A DNA stretch of 64,000 nucleotides from Hymenobacter lapidiphilus. Its GTDB lineage: Bacteria > Bacteroidota > Bacteroidia > Cytophagales > Hymenobacteraceae. A program made the translations under genes and the position numbers. A model generated the notes under the pieces. It was not told the origin of the DNA. It made no database searches and worked only from the letters and a program-made list of their open reading frames with translations. The DNA lies in NCBI RefSeq assembly GCF_003417065.2, contig NZ_QVLT01000006.1:62001-126000 (forward strand), written 5' to 3'. Every line of letters begins with the position of its first letter. Position 1 is the first letter of the stretch. Positions 34,664 through 44,456 of this stretch are shown one piece after another.

Positions 34664-35410
<747 letters not shown>

Positions 35411-35567
35411 TGGCGCTTTTTGCGTAAAGAGGTCGCAAGTTACGTAAATGGTTGCATTACTTGTCCCGGAATACTGACTGTCGCCGCTCTATCCCAACAA
35501 CCATCGTCCCCCACCACGGTAGGCAATGGAGGCCGGGCAGACCAATAGGCTTTATAGCCCTTCAGGG

Positions 35568-36344
35568 CTACTTCTTCTTCGCCTTGTCGTCGCGTTTATC
35601 GGGGCAGTGGATTTTATAGAAAGTATACGAAACGCTCAGCCCGTTGTAGAAATACCAGTCCTGATCATTCGGATTACCTATCCTATCGGTCTGCCCACGG
35701 CTTTTACCATCAATGTGGTCCAGATTGTCGGTAAAGGTCTTGCGGGCACCCACTTCCAACCCTAAGTTCCAGTGCCTCGAAAGCGCATATTTGAATCCGA
35801 CTGCTACCGGCACGGCCAGACTCAGCGTGCTACCCTTCTTATCCAATTCTGGATCTAGGAGAGTATTGCTTTCTACCTCCGTATTAGCGTAAAAGCCCGT
35901 TACGCCTATAAATACATAGGGCGTAAAATGCACCTTATCAAGCCGGTCATGGAAATCAAAGAAATTGTATTCGATGCCACCCGAAAGTTCCAACAAATTG
36001 CCCTTCAGATGGGCATCGCGATAGGCCGATAGTGGCGGCAGATTGCCGTTGAGCCCACGCACATTGCGGTCATCGGCCCGCAGCATACCGCCCATTAGAG
36101 CAGCCCGTGCAGTAACAGCACCTGAAAGGTCGCGACGGTAAAAGGCCGTTATGGCGGGGCGATTATTGCGAAACTGGTAATATGGGGCAAGTTCGCCTTT
36201 GTACACAAGTCCGCCTGCACCCAGCCCGATTTCACTGGTCGTCTGGGCCCCGGGAACCTGTGCTTGTACAGTACCGCCAAAAAAAACGCTCCCCATCGAC
36301 CCGAAGCCGATAAGGAGCATTTTAAGAGAAGTTGCTTTTATCAT
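35568..36344 (-). CDS. Outer-membrane beta-barrel protein, DUF6089/PorG-like, copy 2
   Basis: 258 residues. Signal peptide to about residue 29 (ending GGTVQAQ), then alternating aromatic strands: EIGLGAGGLVYKGELAP, LELSGGIEYNFFDFHDRLDKVHFTPYVFIGVTGFY, LAVPVAVGFKYALSRHWNLGLEVGARKTFTDNLDHIDG, DWYFYNGLSVSYTFYKIHCP. The strand RKTFTDNLD-type motif and the genomic position before uppS-bamA match the PorG/DUF6089 barrels linked to type IX secretion. That role is inferred. The Lys/Asp-rich tail (KRDDKAKKK) is periplasmic. It is a paralogue of the gene 44 bases upstream. Confidence 0.82.
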   Translation of the reverse strand: MIKATSLKMLLIGFGSMGSVFFGGTVQAQVPGAQTTSEIGLGAGGLVYKGELAPYYQFRNNRPAITAFYRRDLSGAVTARAALMGGMLRADDRNVRGLNGNLPPLSAYRDAHLKGNLLELSGGIEYNFFDFHDRLDKVHFTPYVFIGVTGFYANTEVESNTLLDPELDKKGSTLSLAVPVAVGFKYALSRHWNLGLEVGARKTFTDNLDHIDGKSRGQTDRIGNPNDQDWYFYNGLSVSYTFYKIHCPDKRDDKAKKK

Positions 36345-36388
36345 TAGACTGACTGGCAGTTGAGTAATACGACAGCCAGTGAGAATGG

Positions 36389-37270
36389 CTACCGGAATTT
36401 AGGGTTACGAACCCGAGGCGCAAGAATGTAATTTACCGAAACACCTAAGGTAGTATACCAGTCCTTTTCGTTGCTTTTACCACGTTGACCACTGGCTTGC
36501 TGAGCTTCGGTATAGGTACCAGCTAGTTCACGGGTAATGTCCCAGCCGAAATACTTGGCATCGTCGGATCCAAGCAGAGAGCGGTCGGCAACATAATTGG
36601 TGCTTACGTCATCTAGGTAATCAGTGAATGTCTTGCGGAAGCCCAGTTCCAAGCCGATATCGAAACTCTTATTGAGCTTGTAGCGGGCACCGGCACCGAA
36701 AGGAATGACAAACTGCGTGAGGCTATAGCCGCTTGACTGCCCTTCAGTTCTCAACGGCTGCAGAGCTACTATATTGCCATCTTCGTTTTCTCCTTTTGGG
36801 TTATGGCGGATAACGCCTACACCGCCAAACAGATAAGGAACAAAATCAGGGCGCTTTATATAGTTGTTACGATTTTCGACCAAATCAAAAATACCTACGC
36901 CAGCCAATTCAAAAATATCGTTGCGGAAGTTCATATTCCGGTTGTAGCGATACTTGGCATCCCCGTCGTTCTGATCAGCGGCTTTAGCATCATCACCTGT
37001 AATACGGCCGTACGAAAGCGAAGCGCGGGCCGATATTCGGGGCGCGAAACGATGGGTGAACGTTAGCCCAAGGTTAGGGCGAGTGGCGCCGGCACGGAAG
37101 CTGGGAATGCTGGGCTTCGGCGTAATGTCACCGAAGTAGTTCATGGCATTCAGCGATACACCAACCGTGTTGTACTGCTTGCGCTTGCTGAATTGCTGCG
37201 CATCAGCTTCCGATGCCAGCATCGTGAGAGCCAACAGCGGGGCGGCGGTAAAGGCGAAAAATTGCTTCAT
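36389..37270 (-). CDS. Outer-membrane beta-barrel protein, DUF6089/PorG-like, copy 1
   Basis: 293 residues. Signal peptide MKQFFAFTAAPLLALTMLASEADAQ, then barrel strands YNTVGVSLNAMNYFGDITPK, LGLTFTHRFAPRISARASLSYGRITGDD, FVPYLFGGVGVIRHNPKG, FGAGARYKLNKSFDIGLELGFRKTFTDYLDDVS and DWYTTLGVSVNYILAPR. It shares the G-x-RKTFTDxLDxx motif with the next gene. This is the usual DUF6089 protein found between nadK and uppS in Cytophagales. A role as an outer-membrane component of type IX secretion is known for PorG in Porphyromonas and is inferred here. Confidence 0.85.
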   Translation of the reverse strand: MKQFFAFTAAPLLALTMLASEADAQQFSKRKQYNTVGVSLNAMNYFGDITPKPSIPSFRAGATRPNLGLTFTHRFAPRISARASLSYGRITGDDAKAADQNDGDAKYRYNRNMNFRNDIFELAGVGIFDLVENRNNYIKRPDFVPYLFGGVGVIRHNPKGENEDGNIVALQPLRTEGQSSGYSLTQFVIPFGAGARYKLNKSFDIGLELGFRKTFTDYLDDVSTNYVADRSLLGSDDAKYFGWDITRELAGTYTEAQQASGQRGKSNEKDWYTTLGVSVNYILAPRVRNPKFR

Positions 37271-37344
37271 ACTCTGGCGTTATTTAAAAATAGCGGTTCC
37301 GGGGAGAGAGCCAAAACCGTAAAATTCACAGTTTCAGCCGAAGA

Positions 37345-37352
37345 CAAAAGTA
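37345..37352 (-). promoter_or_regulatory. -7 box TACTTTTG upstream of the DUF6089 pair
   Basis: Exact TAnnTTTG match on the minus strand, 74 bases before the ATG at 37270. Twenty bases further upstream is a T-rich run (CTTT/TTTT) that could be a weak -33 box. This would start the DUF6089-DUF6089-uppS-bamA-ompH transcript. Confidence 0.45.
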
Positions 37353-37393
37353 AGGCTTCGTAGGAACTAAAAAAAGAAATGTTCGAAAAAAGG

Positions 37394-38287
37394 CTAAACC
37401 GGCACGTCGGCAGGATTTCTCCGATCGAGGCCCCAGTTCAATTTGCTGCGCAAGGTACTCAGGAAGTTGACCTGATTGAGTTTAACTAGCTGAGCGTTGA
37501 AATTTTCCCGACGAACGGCGACCTGAATACCGGCTTCGACAGTTCGGGAGCGGGAATCGAGCGACAACAGGAAGTTGTTGCTCCTTCCTTCAATTTCGAA
37601 GGAAATCACACTCCGGTCGGGTACAATAAGAGGTCGTACGTTCAGATTGTGAGGGCATACGGGAGCAATAACAAAATTGTTTGTTTGGGGTAGCATTACG
37701 GGTCCGCCGCAACTGAGCGAGTAGCCCGTAGAGCCGGTAGGCGTGGCTACAATCAGGCCATCGGCCCAGTAAGAGTTTAGGTATTCGCCATCAATATACG
37801 TGTGCACAACAATCATCGACGAGCTGTCGCGCTTGAGGATGCTGAACTCATTGAGGCCGAAATTAATATCGCCAAACGTGTCAGGGTCAGTATCGACACG
37901 GATGAGGCTGCGCTCTTCGAGCACGAAGTGGCCCTTGAACAGAGCATCGATGGCTGGCAGGATGGTTTCGGGCGAGATGGTGGCCAGGAAACCCAGCCGG
38001 CCGGTGTTGATGCCCAGAATCGGGATTTGCAATGCCCCTACGTAAGTAACGGTATCGAGCAGCGTGCCGTCGCCGCCAATGCTGAGCACGAAGCGGCAGC
38101 CGGCGAGCGAGTCGGTGCGACCGAAACGGCTGATACCCTCGGGGATGGTCACGTACTGACTGAGGTATTCGTAGAAGCTATGCTCCATGCGAATTTCAGC
38201 CTGCCGACGCAGCAAATCGTCGAGCAATGCCTGCAACACGGGCGCCTGTTGCTCAGCAAACGGCTTGCCCAGAATAGCTATTTTCAT
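37394..38287 (-). CDS. nadK: NAD kinase
   Basis: Phosphorylates NAD to NADP. 297 residues with the GGDGT motif at residues 71-75, the NE-x motif in GLNEFSILKRDSSSMIVVHTYIDGE, and the diagnostic Gly-rich element DGLIVATPTGSTGYSLSCGGPVMLP. A soluble cytosolic enzyme. It is upstream of the DUF6089 pair and downstream of an Omp85-type gene, in the Bacteroidota order CBS-nadK-DUF6089-uppS-bamA. Confidence 0.96.
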   Translation of the reverse strand: MKIAILGKPFAEQQAPVLQALLDDLLRRQAEIRMEHSFYEYLSQYVTIPEGISRFGRTDSLAGCRFVLSIGGDGTLLDTVTYVGALQIPILGINTGRLGFLATISPETILPAIDALFKGHFVLEERSLIRVDTDPDTFGDINFGLNEFSILKRDSSSMIVVHTYIDGEYLNSYWADGLIVATPTGSTGYSLSCGGPVMLPQTNNFVIAPVCPHNLNVRPLIVPDRSVISFEIEGRSNNFLLSLDSRSRTVEAGIQVAVRRENFNAQLVKLNQVNFLSTLRSKLNWGLDRRNPADVPV

Positions 38288-38324
38288 ACTGACAAGGTAG
38301 CGCGAGCAGTTTTAACCGATTGCA

Positions 38325-39806
38325 TCAGATGGGAAACTGGGTGCGGAAGAAAATTCCGTCTTGCTGCTCACGAGTGCGGGCATATTCGAGCGTGAACACC
38401 CAGTCATAGTACGTGACCAGGTGCAGGCCGAGGCCGGCTGAGGTCAGCAAGCGGTTGGGCAGTTGGTTGACGGCAAGCACAGTCCGTTGCCCGACGTAGC
38501 CCACATCGGCAAAGATATTTAAATAAAATGCCAGCGGAATAGTATTGAAGCGGCTGCTGGGTACGCCATTTAACCGGACCCGACCCAGATCGAGCAGGCG
38601 CAGCGAAAGCCCCTGTTGCAATAGTGCCAGTTGCCGACCCTCTATTACGTAGGCATCATAGCCGCGCACAAGTAGATCGTAGCCCAGAGCGCGGCTGTCG
38701 GGATAAGCCAGGGCGCGGGCCACCCGCAGTTGCCCTGTGGCCCCCACAGCATAGTAGAACGGACCGCCCAAGGCCATATAGCGAGCATAGCGGCCCCGCA
38801 CAGTAAGACTGCCAGGCGTACTGCTGTCTAAGAAAGACCGGTAGCCAACCTGTAGCTGAGCATACTGGCCGCTGAGCGGATAAGCGAAGGTGTTGCGGCG
38901 GTTGAGCGTTGTAGTCAGGTTGAACTCGAAGTATTCGCGCCGGGGGCCGTTGAGAAAGTAGCGGGGGTTATAGTAAAGAACCGAATCAGAAACCCGCTCG
39001 CGGTGGTAGGAGGCGTCGAGGGCGGCCAACAGCTGCACCGTGCGGCGCCAGCGCAGACCCATGGTAGCATACTGCCGCTCGATGGGAAATGCGTTGTCCT
39101 GGCGCAAATTGCGGAGACGGTCATTGAAGGTAGCGTAATCGAGGGCGCGGGCGCGGTAGTAAGAGTAGCCAGCACCGAAGCCTACCCGGCGGCGACGACC
39201 GTAGCCGGGCGCCTCATAAAACAGCTCGTACTTGCGGTTGAAACCCAATTGCAGGTTAGCCAGCAACTGTTCGTTGCGCCCCCGGAAGTTGCGCTGCACC
39301 AAATGCAGGCCGTAGTCCACCCGCTTCCAACGGTCGGGTCGGTCGCGCCACGATTGAAAGTTGCGGTCGGCCAACGAGAAGATTGGGATGGGGAACAGGT
39401 ACCAGCGTTCCTGGAAGCTGTAGAGTACAGTCAACTCGCCCTCGCGGCAAACAGCTTTCAGCAGCACCTGATGAAACAGCTGCAGATTGAAGAGGCGGCG
39501 GCGGTTGAGTTCGAGGCGGCGGGACAGCGTAGCGGCGCTCAGAGTATCGCCCTCAGCAAAGTCGAGCTCGGCCCGCAATACCACTTCTTTGGTGGTCCTA
39601 TTACCCACGAACAGTACCCGGCCTATCCGCAACTGCGCGTAATTCGGGCATTGGGCCTGCACGAGGCTATCAGGGCCCGCGCGGCGCAACGTGTCGGGAA
39701 GCGCGGCAGCCGGCAGCCGGCCGGCCAGAGTGGGGCCCGCCGGAACGCGTGGGGCAGCCGAACCGGGCAGCCCGCTCAGCAGTAAGAGGAGCAGCGTAAT
39801 CAGCAC
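38325..39806 (-). CDS. Omp85-superfamily protein (single POTRA plus barrel)
   Basis: 493 residues. Signal peptide MLITLLLLLLSGLPGSAAP, a Pro/Ala-rich stretch, then one POTRA domain (LRIGRVLFVGNRTTKEVVLRAELDFAEGDTLSAATLSRRLELNRRRLFNLQLF). A barrel of the surface-antigen type carries many Arg/Tyr strands (YELFYEAPGYGRRRRVGFGAGYSYYRARALDYATF) and ends FRTQFPI. It is much smaller than BamA with a single POTRA, so it resembles TamA-like or uncharacterised Omp85 proteins. Substrate unknown. It abuts the CBS gene upstream (14 bases). Confidence 0.85.
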   Translation of the reverse strand: MLITLLLLLLSGLPGSAAPRVPAGPTLAGRLPAAALPDTLRRAGPDSLVQAQCPNYAQLRIGRVLFVGNRTTKEVVLRAELDFAEGDTLSAATLSRRLELNRRRLFNLQLFHQVLLKAVCREGELTVLYSFQERWYLFPIPIFSLADRNFQSWRDRPDRWKRVDYGLHLVQRNFRGRNEQLLANLQLGFNRKYELFYEAPGYGRRRRVGFGAGYSYYRARALDYATFNDRLRNLRQDNAFPIERQYATMGLRWRRTVQLLAALDASYHRERVSDSVLYYNPRYFLNGPRREYFEFNLTTTLNRRNTFAYPLSGQYAQLQVGYRSFLDSSTPGSLTVRGRYARYMALGGPFYYAVGATGQLRVARALAYPDSRALGYDLLVRGYDAYVIEGRQLALLQQGLSLRLLDLGRVRLNGVPSSRFNTIPLAFYLNIFADVGYVGQRTVLAVNQLPNRLLTSAGLGLHLVTYYDWVFTLEYARTREQQDGIFFRTQFPI

Positions 39807-39820
39807 TCGTGTCAGCCGGC

Positions 39821-40507
39821 TCAGACGTTCAGGTAGCGCAACAGGGCATCGTAGCGCTGCTGCTCGTCCTCATCGGGCTCCCCGGCGCCACTGAACTGGG
39901 CCATAATGGAGTAGTTGAACCGCTCCAACGTAGCTATAATACGGGCCAGGTTGGGCGTATTGAGCTTGAGCGTGAGCCGGATGCGGTAAGGGTCGTGCTC
40001 ATCCTGGGCAACGTGAGCACTGAGAATTTTAGCGTCGTTCTCCTCTACGTAGCGGCTTATTTGCGTGAGCGAGTAGTCGCGCTCTTCCATTGAAAGCACC
40101 AGGATACCCAACTGCCCGCTGGACGCCGGCACCTTACCGAAAGCGGCCAGCGTGTCGCTTACGGTCACCACGCCCAAATATTCGCGCTGGTCGTCGAGCA
40201 CGGGCACGAGCTGGATGTTGTTCTGCACGGCCAGCTCGATGATGTTGTAGAAGTGCTGGTCGTGCTGCACGTGCACATCGGCGTACTGCAGCTGCAGGCT
40301 ACCAAGCAGGCGTTCTTCGCTGCCGTCATGGTCCTGGTCGAGCAGGTCCGATTCGGTGACGAGGCCCCGGTAGAGGCGGTCGTCGAGTACCGGCAGCTGG
40401 CCCACGTGAAATTCCTCCAGCCAGCGGGCGGCCTTCTCCGTGGTGTCCGTCACCTTGAGCGGCGGCACCAGCGGGTTCAGTAGTTCTTCGGCGAGGATGG
40501 AGTTCAT
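39821..40507 (-). CDS. CBS-domain pair protein
   Basis: 228 residues starting MNSILAEELLNPLVPPLKVTDT. The in-frame ATG at 40621 is rejected as a GC-rich shadow. Two CBS motifs (VGQLPVLDDRLYRGLVTESDLL and IQLVPVLDDQREYLGVVTVSDTLAAF) are followed by an ACT-like C-terminal part (LSMEERDYSLTQISRYVEENDAKILSAHVAQDE, RIRLTLKLNTPNLARIIATLERF). CBS pairs bind adenosine nucleotides. The CBS-ACT form next to nadK is common in Cytophagales. Ligand and target unknown. Confidence 0.88.
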   Translation of the reverse strand: MNSILAEELLNPLVPPLKVTDTTEKAARWLEEFHVGQLPVLDDRLYRGLVTESDLLDQDHDGSEERLLGSLQLQYADVHVQHDQHFYNIIELAVQNNIQLVPVLDDQREYLGVVTVSDTLAAFGKVPASSGQLGILVLSMEERDYSLTQISRYVEENDAKILSAHVAQDEHDPYRIRLTLKLNTPNLARIIATLERFNYSIMAQFSGAGEPDEDEQQRYDALLRYLNV

Positions 40508-40672
40508 GAGCAGAGCAGAAAAGCAGGGCAGGCACCGGCCGTATAAGTCCGGGGCCCGGCCGAAGGTTTGCGCGGCCTCGCCGGGGCGTACGCTAGATAA
40601 GACACTTCTTATCAAAAACAAAAGAGCCGGTTAGCCACCAGGGGGTTGCATTGGCTGGGGCCGGCTAAGAAA

Positions 40673-41446
40673 CTACGAAGCCAAGCCGGCAGTGGTTTGC
40701 AGAAAGCCCATGAGCAGCCGGTTGAAGTCGGCGGGGCGCTCCATCATGGGCGCGTGGCCGCAGTGGTCGAGGAAGCGCAGCTCGGAGTTGGGCAGCAGCC
40801 GGTGAAACTCGTGGGCCACCACAGGGGGCGTGATGGTGTCGTTGAGGCCCCACACAAGCAGCGTGGGCACTTTTATGCGGCTCAACTCCTTGGATAAATT
40901 ATGCCGCTGGGCCGAGCGGGCAATACTGATGATGCGCAGGCACTTGGCGTTGGAGTTGGTCACACTGAACACCTCATCGACCAGCTCCTGGGTGGCCACG
41001 GTGGGGTCGTAGAAGGTGTAGGCCACTTTTTCCTGCACGTAGGCGTAGTTGCCGCGCTTGGGGAATGAGCCGCCCATGCCGTCCTCGAACAGGCCGCTGC
41101 TACCGGTGAGCACCAGCCGGGCCACCCGGGCCGGGTTCTGGAGCGTGTACACCAGCGCGATGTGGCCGCCCAACGAATTGCCCAGCACGGTGCAGGGCTC
41201 CAAGAGGTTGATTTCAGCCACAAATTCCTCCACAAAACTTACCAGACCCGGCACGCCAGCCTTCAGCAGGGGCATGTCGTAGATGGGCAGCAGCGGAATG
41301 ACGACGCGGTAGCGAGTACTGAATTCGGCAATAACTTCTTCCCAGTTGCTGAGCGCCCCAAACAGGCCATGCAGCAGCAGCAGCACCTCGCCGGTGCCTT
41401 CGTCTACGTACCGAAACTCGTTTTTCTCTTGAATCCGCAACGTCAT
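40673..41446 (-). CDS. Alpha/beta-hydrolase fold protein
   Basis: 257 residues from MTLRIQEKNEFRYVDEGTGEVLLLLHGLFGALSNWEEVI. The oxyanion HGLFG lies at about residues 27-31, the nucleophile elbow GNSLGG with Ser at about residue 96, and the catalytic His in LDHCGHAPMMERPADFNRLL. It lacks a signal peptide. The 5-base gap to trpG upstream implies shared transcription. Substrate unknown; the HGLFGxLxNW start also occurs in the second hydrolase at 50233, so the two are relatives. Confidence 0.88.
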   Translation of the reverse strand: MTLRIQEKNEFRYVDEGTGEVLLLLHGLFGALSNWEEVIAEFSTRYRVVIPLLPIYDMPLLKAGVPGLVSFVEEFVAEINLLEPCTVLGNSLGGHIALVYTLQNPARVARLVLTGSSGLFEDGMGGSFPKRGNYAYVQEKVAYTFYDPTVATQELVDEVFSVTNSNAKCLRIISIARSAQRHNLSKELSRIKVPTLLVWGLNDTITPPVVAHEFHRLLPNSELRFLDHCGHAPMMERPADFNRLLMGFLQTTAGLAS

Positions 41447-41451
41447 CTTCG

Positions 41452-42066
41452 CTATCCAAATAAACCGGCCGGCGGGGCCGGGGCGGTAGTTGCAATGATA
41501 CAACTCTGCACCCAATTGCCGAGCATTTCCAACCCGTGGGTGGTCAGCAAGGCTTCGGGATGGAACTGTACACCGTGCAAAGGTAAGCTACGATGGCGCA
41601 GGGCCATGATTTCGGCGCTGGCATCGGTGGTAACGGCCAGCGCCTCCAGTACTGGCGGCAGCCCGCGCACGGCCAGCGAGTGGTAGCGCGTAACGGCCAT
41701 GCGGGCCGGCAGCCCGTCCCAGAGCACGTCGGGCACGGTCCAAGTGATGTCCGACACCTTGCCGTGCATGGGCCGCGCCCCGCGCGCCACTTCGCCCCCA
41801 AAAAACTGGCCCAGGGCCTGGTGGCCCAGGCAGACGCCTAGCATCGGCAGCCGCTGGTGGAACTCCTCGATAACGGCCAGCAGGTTGCCCGCGCCCGCCG
41901 GTGTGCCCGGCCCCGGTGACAACACCACAGCCTCGGGCGCCAAGGCCACCAGCTCGGCCAGCGGCAAATCGTTGCGGCGCACCAGCACCTCGCACCCCAG
42001 CTGCCGCAGATAGTCGAGCAGGTTGTAGGTAAAGGAGTCGAAGTTGTCGAGCAGCAACAGGCGCAT
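41452..42066 (-). CDS. trpG: Anthranilate/aminodeoxychorismate synthase glutaminase subunit
   Basis: Class-I glutamine amidotransferase of 204 residues supplying ammonia for anthranilate (TrpG) or aminodeoxychorismate (PabA). It opens RLLLLDNFDSFTYNLLDYLRQLG. The catalytic Cys is in GVCLGHQALGQFFGG at about residue 80, and the His-Glu pair in VQFHPEALLTTHG. TrpG and PabA cannot be told apart by sequence motifs alone, and no trpE or pabB is adjacent, so the symbol is tentative. Confidence 0.9.
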   Translation of the reverse strand: MRLLLLDNFDSFTYNLLDYLRQLGCEVLVRRNDLPLAELVALAPEAVVLSPGPGTPAGAGNLLAVIEEFHQRLPMLGVCLGHQALGQFFGGEVARGARPMHGKVSDITWTVPDVLWDGLPARMAVTRYHSLAVRGLPPVLEALAVTTDASAEIMALRHRSLPLHGVQFHPEALLTTHGLEMLGNWVQSCIIATTAPAPPAGLFG

Positions 42067-42079
42067 ATTTTTAGTTTAG

Positions 42080-42215
42080 AGCTTTGTGCTTCGTTGATAG
42101 CGCTTTGGCCGTTCCGGATTGGAAGGCGGGATTCTGCTGAACAAGCTAAGCTTTACGAACAAGACACAAAGCACTAAACCTGAACGGCCTAAGCACTGAG
42201 CTCTAACAACTAAGC
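42080..42215. repeat. Intergenic repeat, family E copy 2, with internal hairpins
   Basis: The trpG-cvpA gap contains the 27-base element 42189-42215 shared with 12313-12339 (inverted, 23/27 identical). It also holds self-complementary words such as TTTAGAGCTTTGTG with CACAAAGCACTAAA, and GGCCGTTC with GAACGGCC. The whole gap can fold into a long imperfect stem. Confidence 0.55.
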
Positions 42216-42221
42216 TCAAAT

Positions 42222-42743
42222 CTAAAAGACTTCCCGCAGGCGGGTGAGCAGGGTGCTGGCGAAGGGCAGCACAAAACCGACAATTTCCAGCGCTGCGGGC
42301 GTGGCCTGACGCACGAAGGGCAACACCTGCGAATCGGCGGCGAGCTGGGGCGAGATGAGCGGTACACCGGCCGCCTCGACGCCGTAGAGCAGCAGGCTCA
42401 GGCCCAATATCCACTTAAGCATGCCGCCCACGGCTCCGCCCAGGTTGTCGAGAAACCCCAGCGGCGTGAGGTGTACGGCCGTTTTGAGCAGGCCGCTGAG
42501 TAGATGCACGCCCCAGCCGATAGCGGCAAATACGAGCACGAACGACACCAGCGGCAGCAGCCCAAACGCCTCGCCCACGTACTCTCGTACCAGCGGAATG
42601 GCATCGTTGAGCAGCGCCAGCCCGCCCACCAGCCCCAGCACTAGCGCCAGCAGCGTGGCTACCTCCAGTACCAGCCCGCGCCGGTAGCCCTGCACGGCCC
42701 CAATCCCCAGCGGAATCAGCAGGAAAATGTCAAAAGTGGACAT
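42222..42743 (-). CDS. CvpA-family membrane protein
   Basis: 173 residues with four hydrophobic segments: FDIFLLIPLGIGAVQGYRRGLVLEVATLLALVLGLVGGLALL, then LLPLVSFVLVFAAIGWGVHLLSGLL and LGGAVGGMLKWILGLSLLLYGV. The signature GAVQGYRRGLVLEV is that of CvpA, named for colicin V production but widespread and linked to envelope stress and biofilm. Inner-membrane location. Confidence 0.88.
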   Translation of the reverse strand: MSTFDIFLLIPLGIGAVQGYRRGLVLEVATLLALVLGLVGGLALLNDAIPLVREYVGEAFGLLPLVSFVLVFAAIGWGVHLLSGLLKTAVHLTPLGFLDNLGGAVGGMLKWILGLSLLLYGVEAAGVPLISPQLAADSQVLPFVRQATPAALEIVGFVLPFASTLLTRLREVF

Positions 42744-42816
42744 GGAGCTGGTGAAGGTCTTAGAGTCTCAGGGACTTGGACGACTGGCGGCGCGGCCGTC
42801 CAAGTCCCCAGCCTCA

Positions 42817-43281
42817 TTAGAAATTCGTGTTGTTGAGCAGGTTGCTGACGGTCTGGGAGATGAGGCGGCCGTCGGCCAGGCCGGCCAGTTCGCGGGCGGC
42901 TACGCCCATTACTTTGCCCAGGTCGGAGGGGCCGGTGGCGCCCACGCGCTGAATAATGTGCACCAGTTTCTCCACCAGCTCGGCTTCCGAAAGCTGCTGG
43001 GGCAGGTACTCTTCGATGATGGCCAGCTCGTTGAGCTCCACCTCCTCAAGGTCGGAGCGGAACTGCTCGTTGTAGGTTTGCGCGGCTTCGCGGCGCTGCT
43101 TAGCCTGCTTGGTGAGCAGCTTCATTTCGGCATCGGAGGTGAGGGCCGCACCTTGCTGGCCCTCGGCCGTTTCGGCCAGCAGTATCTGCGACTTGATGCT
43201 GCGTAGCGCGGTCAGGCGCAGCTTGTCTTTGGCCAGCATGGCCTTTTTGATGTCGGCGTCGATGGTTTCTTTCAGAGACAT
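42817..43281 (-). CDS. GatB/YqeY domain protein
   Basis: 154 residues: SLKETIDADIKKAMLAKDKLRLTALRSIKSQILLAE, a central charged helix (KQAKQRREAAQTYNEQFRSDL), LAIIEEYLPQQLSEAELVEKLV and the family end GKVMGVAARELAGLADGRLISQTVSNLL. These stand-alone YqeY proteins share the tRNA-contacting tail domain of the amidotransferase GatB. The role in cells is not settled. It is cytosolic and monocistronic or co-transcribed with the membrane protein gene 27 bases upstream. Confidence 0.92.
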   Translation of the reverse strand: MSLKETIDADIKKAMLAKDKLRLTALRSIKSQILLAETAEGQQGAALTSDAEMKLLTKQAKQRREAAQTYNEQFRSDLEEVELNELAIIEEYLPQQLSEAELVEKLVHIIQRVGATGPSDLGKVMGVAARELAGLADGRLISQTVSNLLNNTNF

Positions 43282-43308
43282 AGTTCAGGGGGAAAAGAAG
43301 GCGTAAAA

Positions 43309-44385
43309 CTAGCTGTTATTACCGGATGCGGATTCAGCTGCTACCCTTAGCGCCGTTTGAAACTTCTGCGGAGCGTCGAGGTACAGCGCCAGTCGTTCGA
43401 CGGTTTGGGGCAGGCCGTAGGGGCCACTGGCATAGTGAGGCTCGTTCAGCGTGAGAAGCAGGTTAGGCGGGGTGAGCAGCAAGCGAGCCGCATTTACGAG
43501 GCCCGGCGCGGCGGGCGGCACATCGTTGATTGGAATGCAGGCGGTGATGGCCGTGGCGGGCAGGCGTAATTCCCACAGAAAACCCACTCGCAGGACCAGC
43601 TCGCCGCTGTCCGTCAGGCGCACCGGCCGCAGGCGCACGGCCCGCAGGTGGGCCAGCAGCAACAGCAAACCGTAGCCGTGCAGCAGCCCTCCCCACAGCG
43701 CCGCCGTGGGGCTCCAGCGCAACAGCAACACATGCGCCACCCCCATTTCCACCACCGACAACAGCCCCACCGTGGCGAAGTAAGCCGTAAAGGCCGATTC
43801 ACGGTAGGCGGTAAATACCTGGTCGGTGGGCCGGATTTCGGGGCGGCCCCGCCAGCTCAGCAGCGCATAGTAGAACAGGCTAATTTCGCTCACCAGGGGC
43901 GCGAGCGGCCGGCCGAACACGGTTTGGAAGGCCACTTGCAGGTTCGCCACCACGTCAGGATTCTCTTCGGCCGCCACCCGGTAGGCCAAGCGCAGGCGGC
44001 GCAGGTTCAGCAAAGCCAGCCCCGCCACCAACGCTTCCACGGCTACCAGGCTGTGCTTTGCCCACTGCACGTACGTTTGCTGGGCCGTCGGGAGCAGCCA
44101 AAACGCCAACGCCACGGCTCCGGCGAAGGCCGCCGCCACGGCTCCGGCGAAGGCCGCCGCCACGGTGCTGGCAGGCAGCCGGTAGGGCCGCACTATCAAC
44201 AGGTAGAACAGGCCGGGCAGCAGGACCAGCACATCAAAGCTGACGGCGGCGGGCAATGCGGGGCGAAAGGTAAAATCGGGCCGTTGGATGACCAAAAATT
44301 CGAACCCGATTACGGCCAGCAGCAGGAAACCAAAGGCCAGCGCGAAACGGTAACGGGTAAGGGCAGCAGCAAGCATGGGCTTCAA
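43309..44385 (-). CDS. Multi-pass membrane protein of unknown function
   Basis: 358 residues with about six hydrophobic segments (residues about 12-32, 45-65, 72-100, 108-128, 205-225, 232-250) and a soluble C-terminal half ([26 protein letters not shown]) that resembles a PH-like beta domain. A duplicated unit VAAAFAGA at about 76-91 comes from a 24-base tandem repeat in the gene. No family is recognised. It is divergent from pdxJ. Confidence 0.68.
   Translation of the reverse strand: MKPMLAAALTRYRFALAFGFLLLAVIGFEFLVIQRPDFTFRPALPAAVSFDVLVLLPGLFYLLIVRPYRLPASTVAAAFAGAVAAAFAGAVALAFWLLPTAQQTYVQWAKHSLVAVEALVAGLALLNLRRLRLAYRVAAEENPDVVANLQVAFQTVFGRPLAPLVSEISLFYYALLSWRGRPEIRPTDQVFTAYRESAFTAYFATVGLLSVVEMGVAHVLLLRWSPTAALWGGLLHGYGLLLLLAHLRAVRLRPVRLTDSGELVLRVGFLWELRLPATAITACIPINDVPPAAPGLVNAARLLLTPPNLLLTLNEPHYASGPYGLPQTVERLALYLDAPQKFQTALRVAAESASGNNS
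44111..44158. repeat. Two tandem copies of a 24-base unit inside the membrane-protein gene
   Basis: Bases 44111-44134 and 44135-44158 are identical 24-mers (beginning GCCACGGCTCCGG), and a third copy starts with GCCACGGT. They encode the in-frame duplication [16 protein letters not shown] within a membrane helix. Confidence 0.9.
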
Positions 44386-44456
44386 CTAAAAGGTTAACGG
44401 GCTGTTGGGGCTACGTATCTTTACGGCCCGTACTTTTCCTTCAGCCTGCCCCCGGT

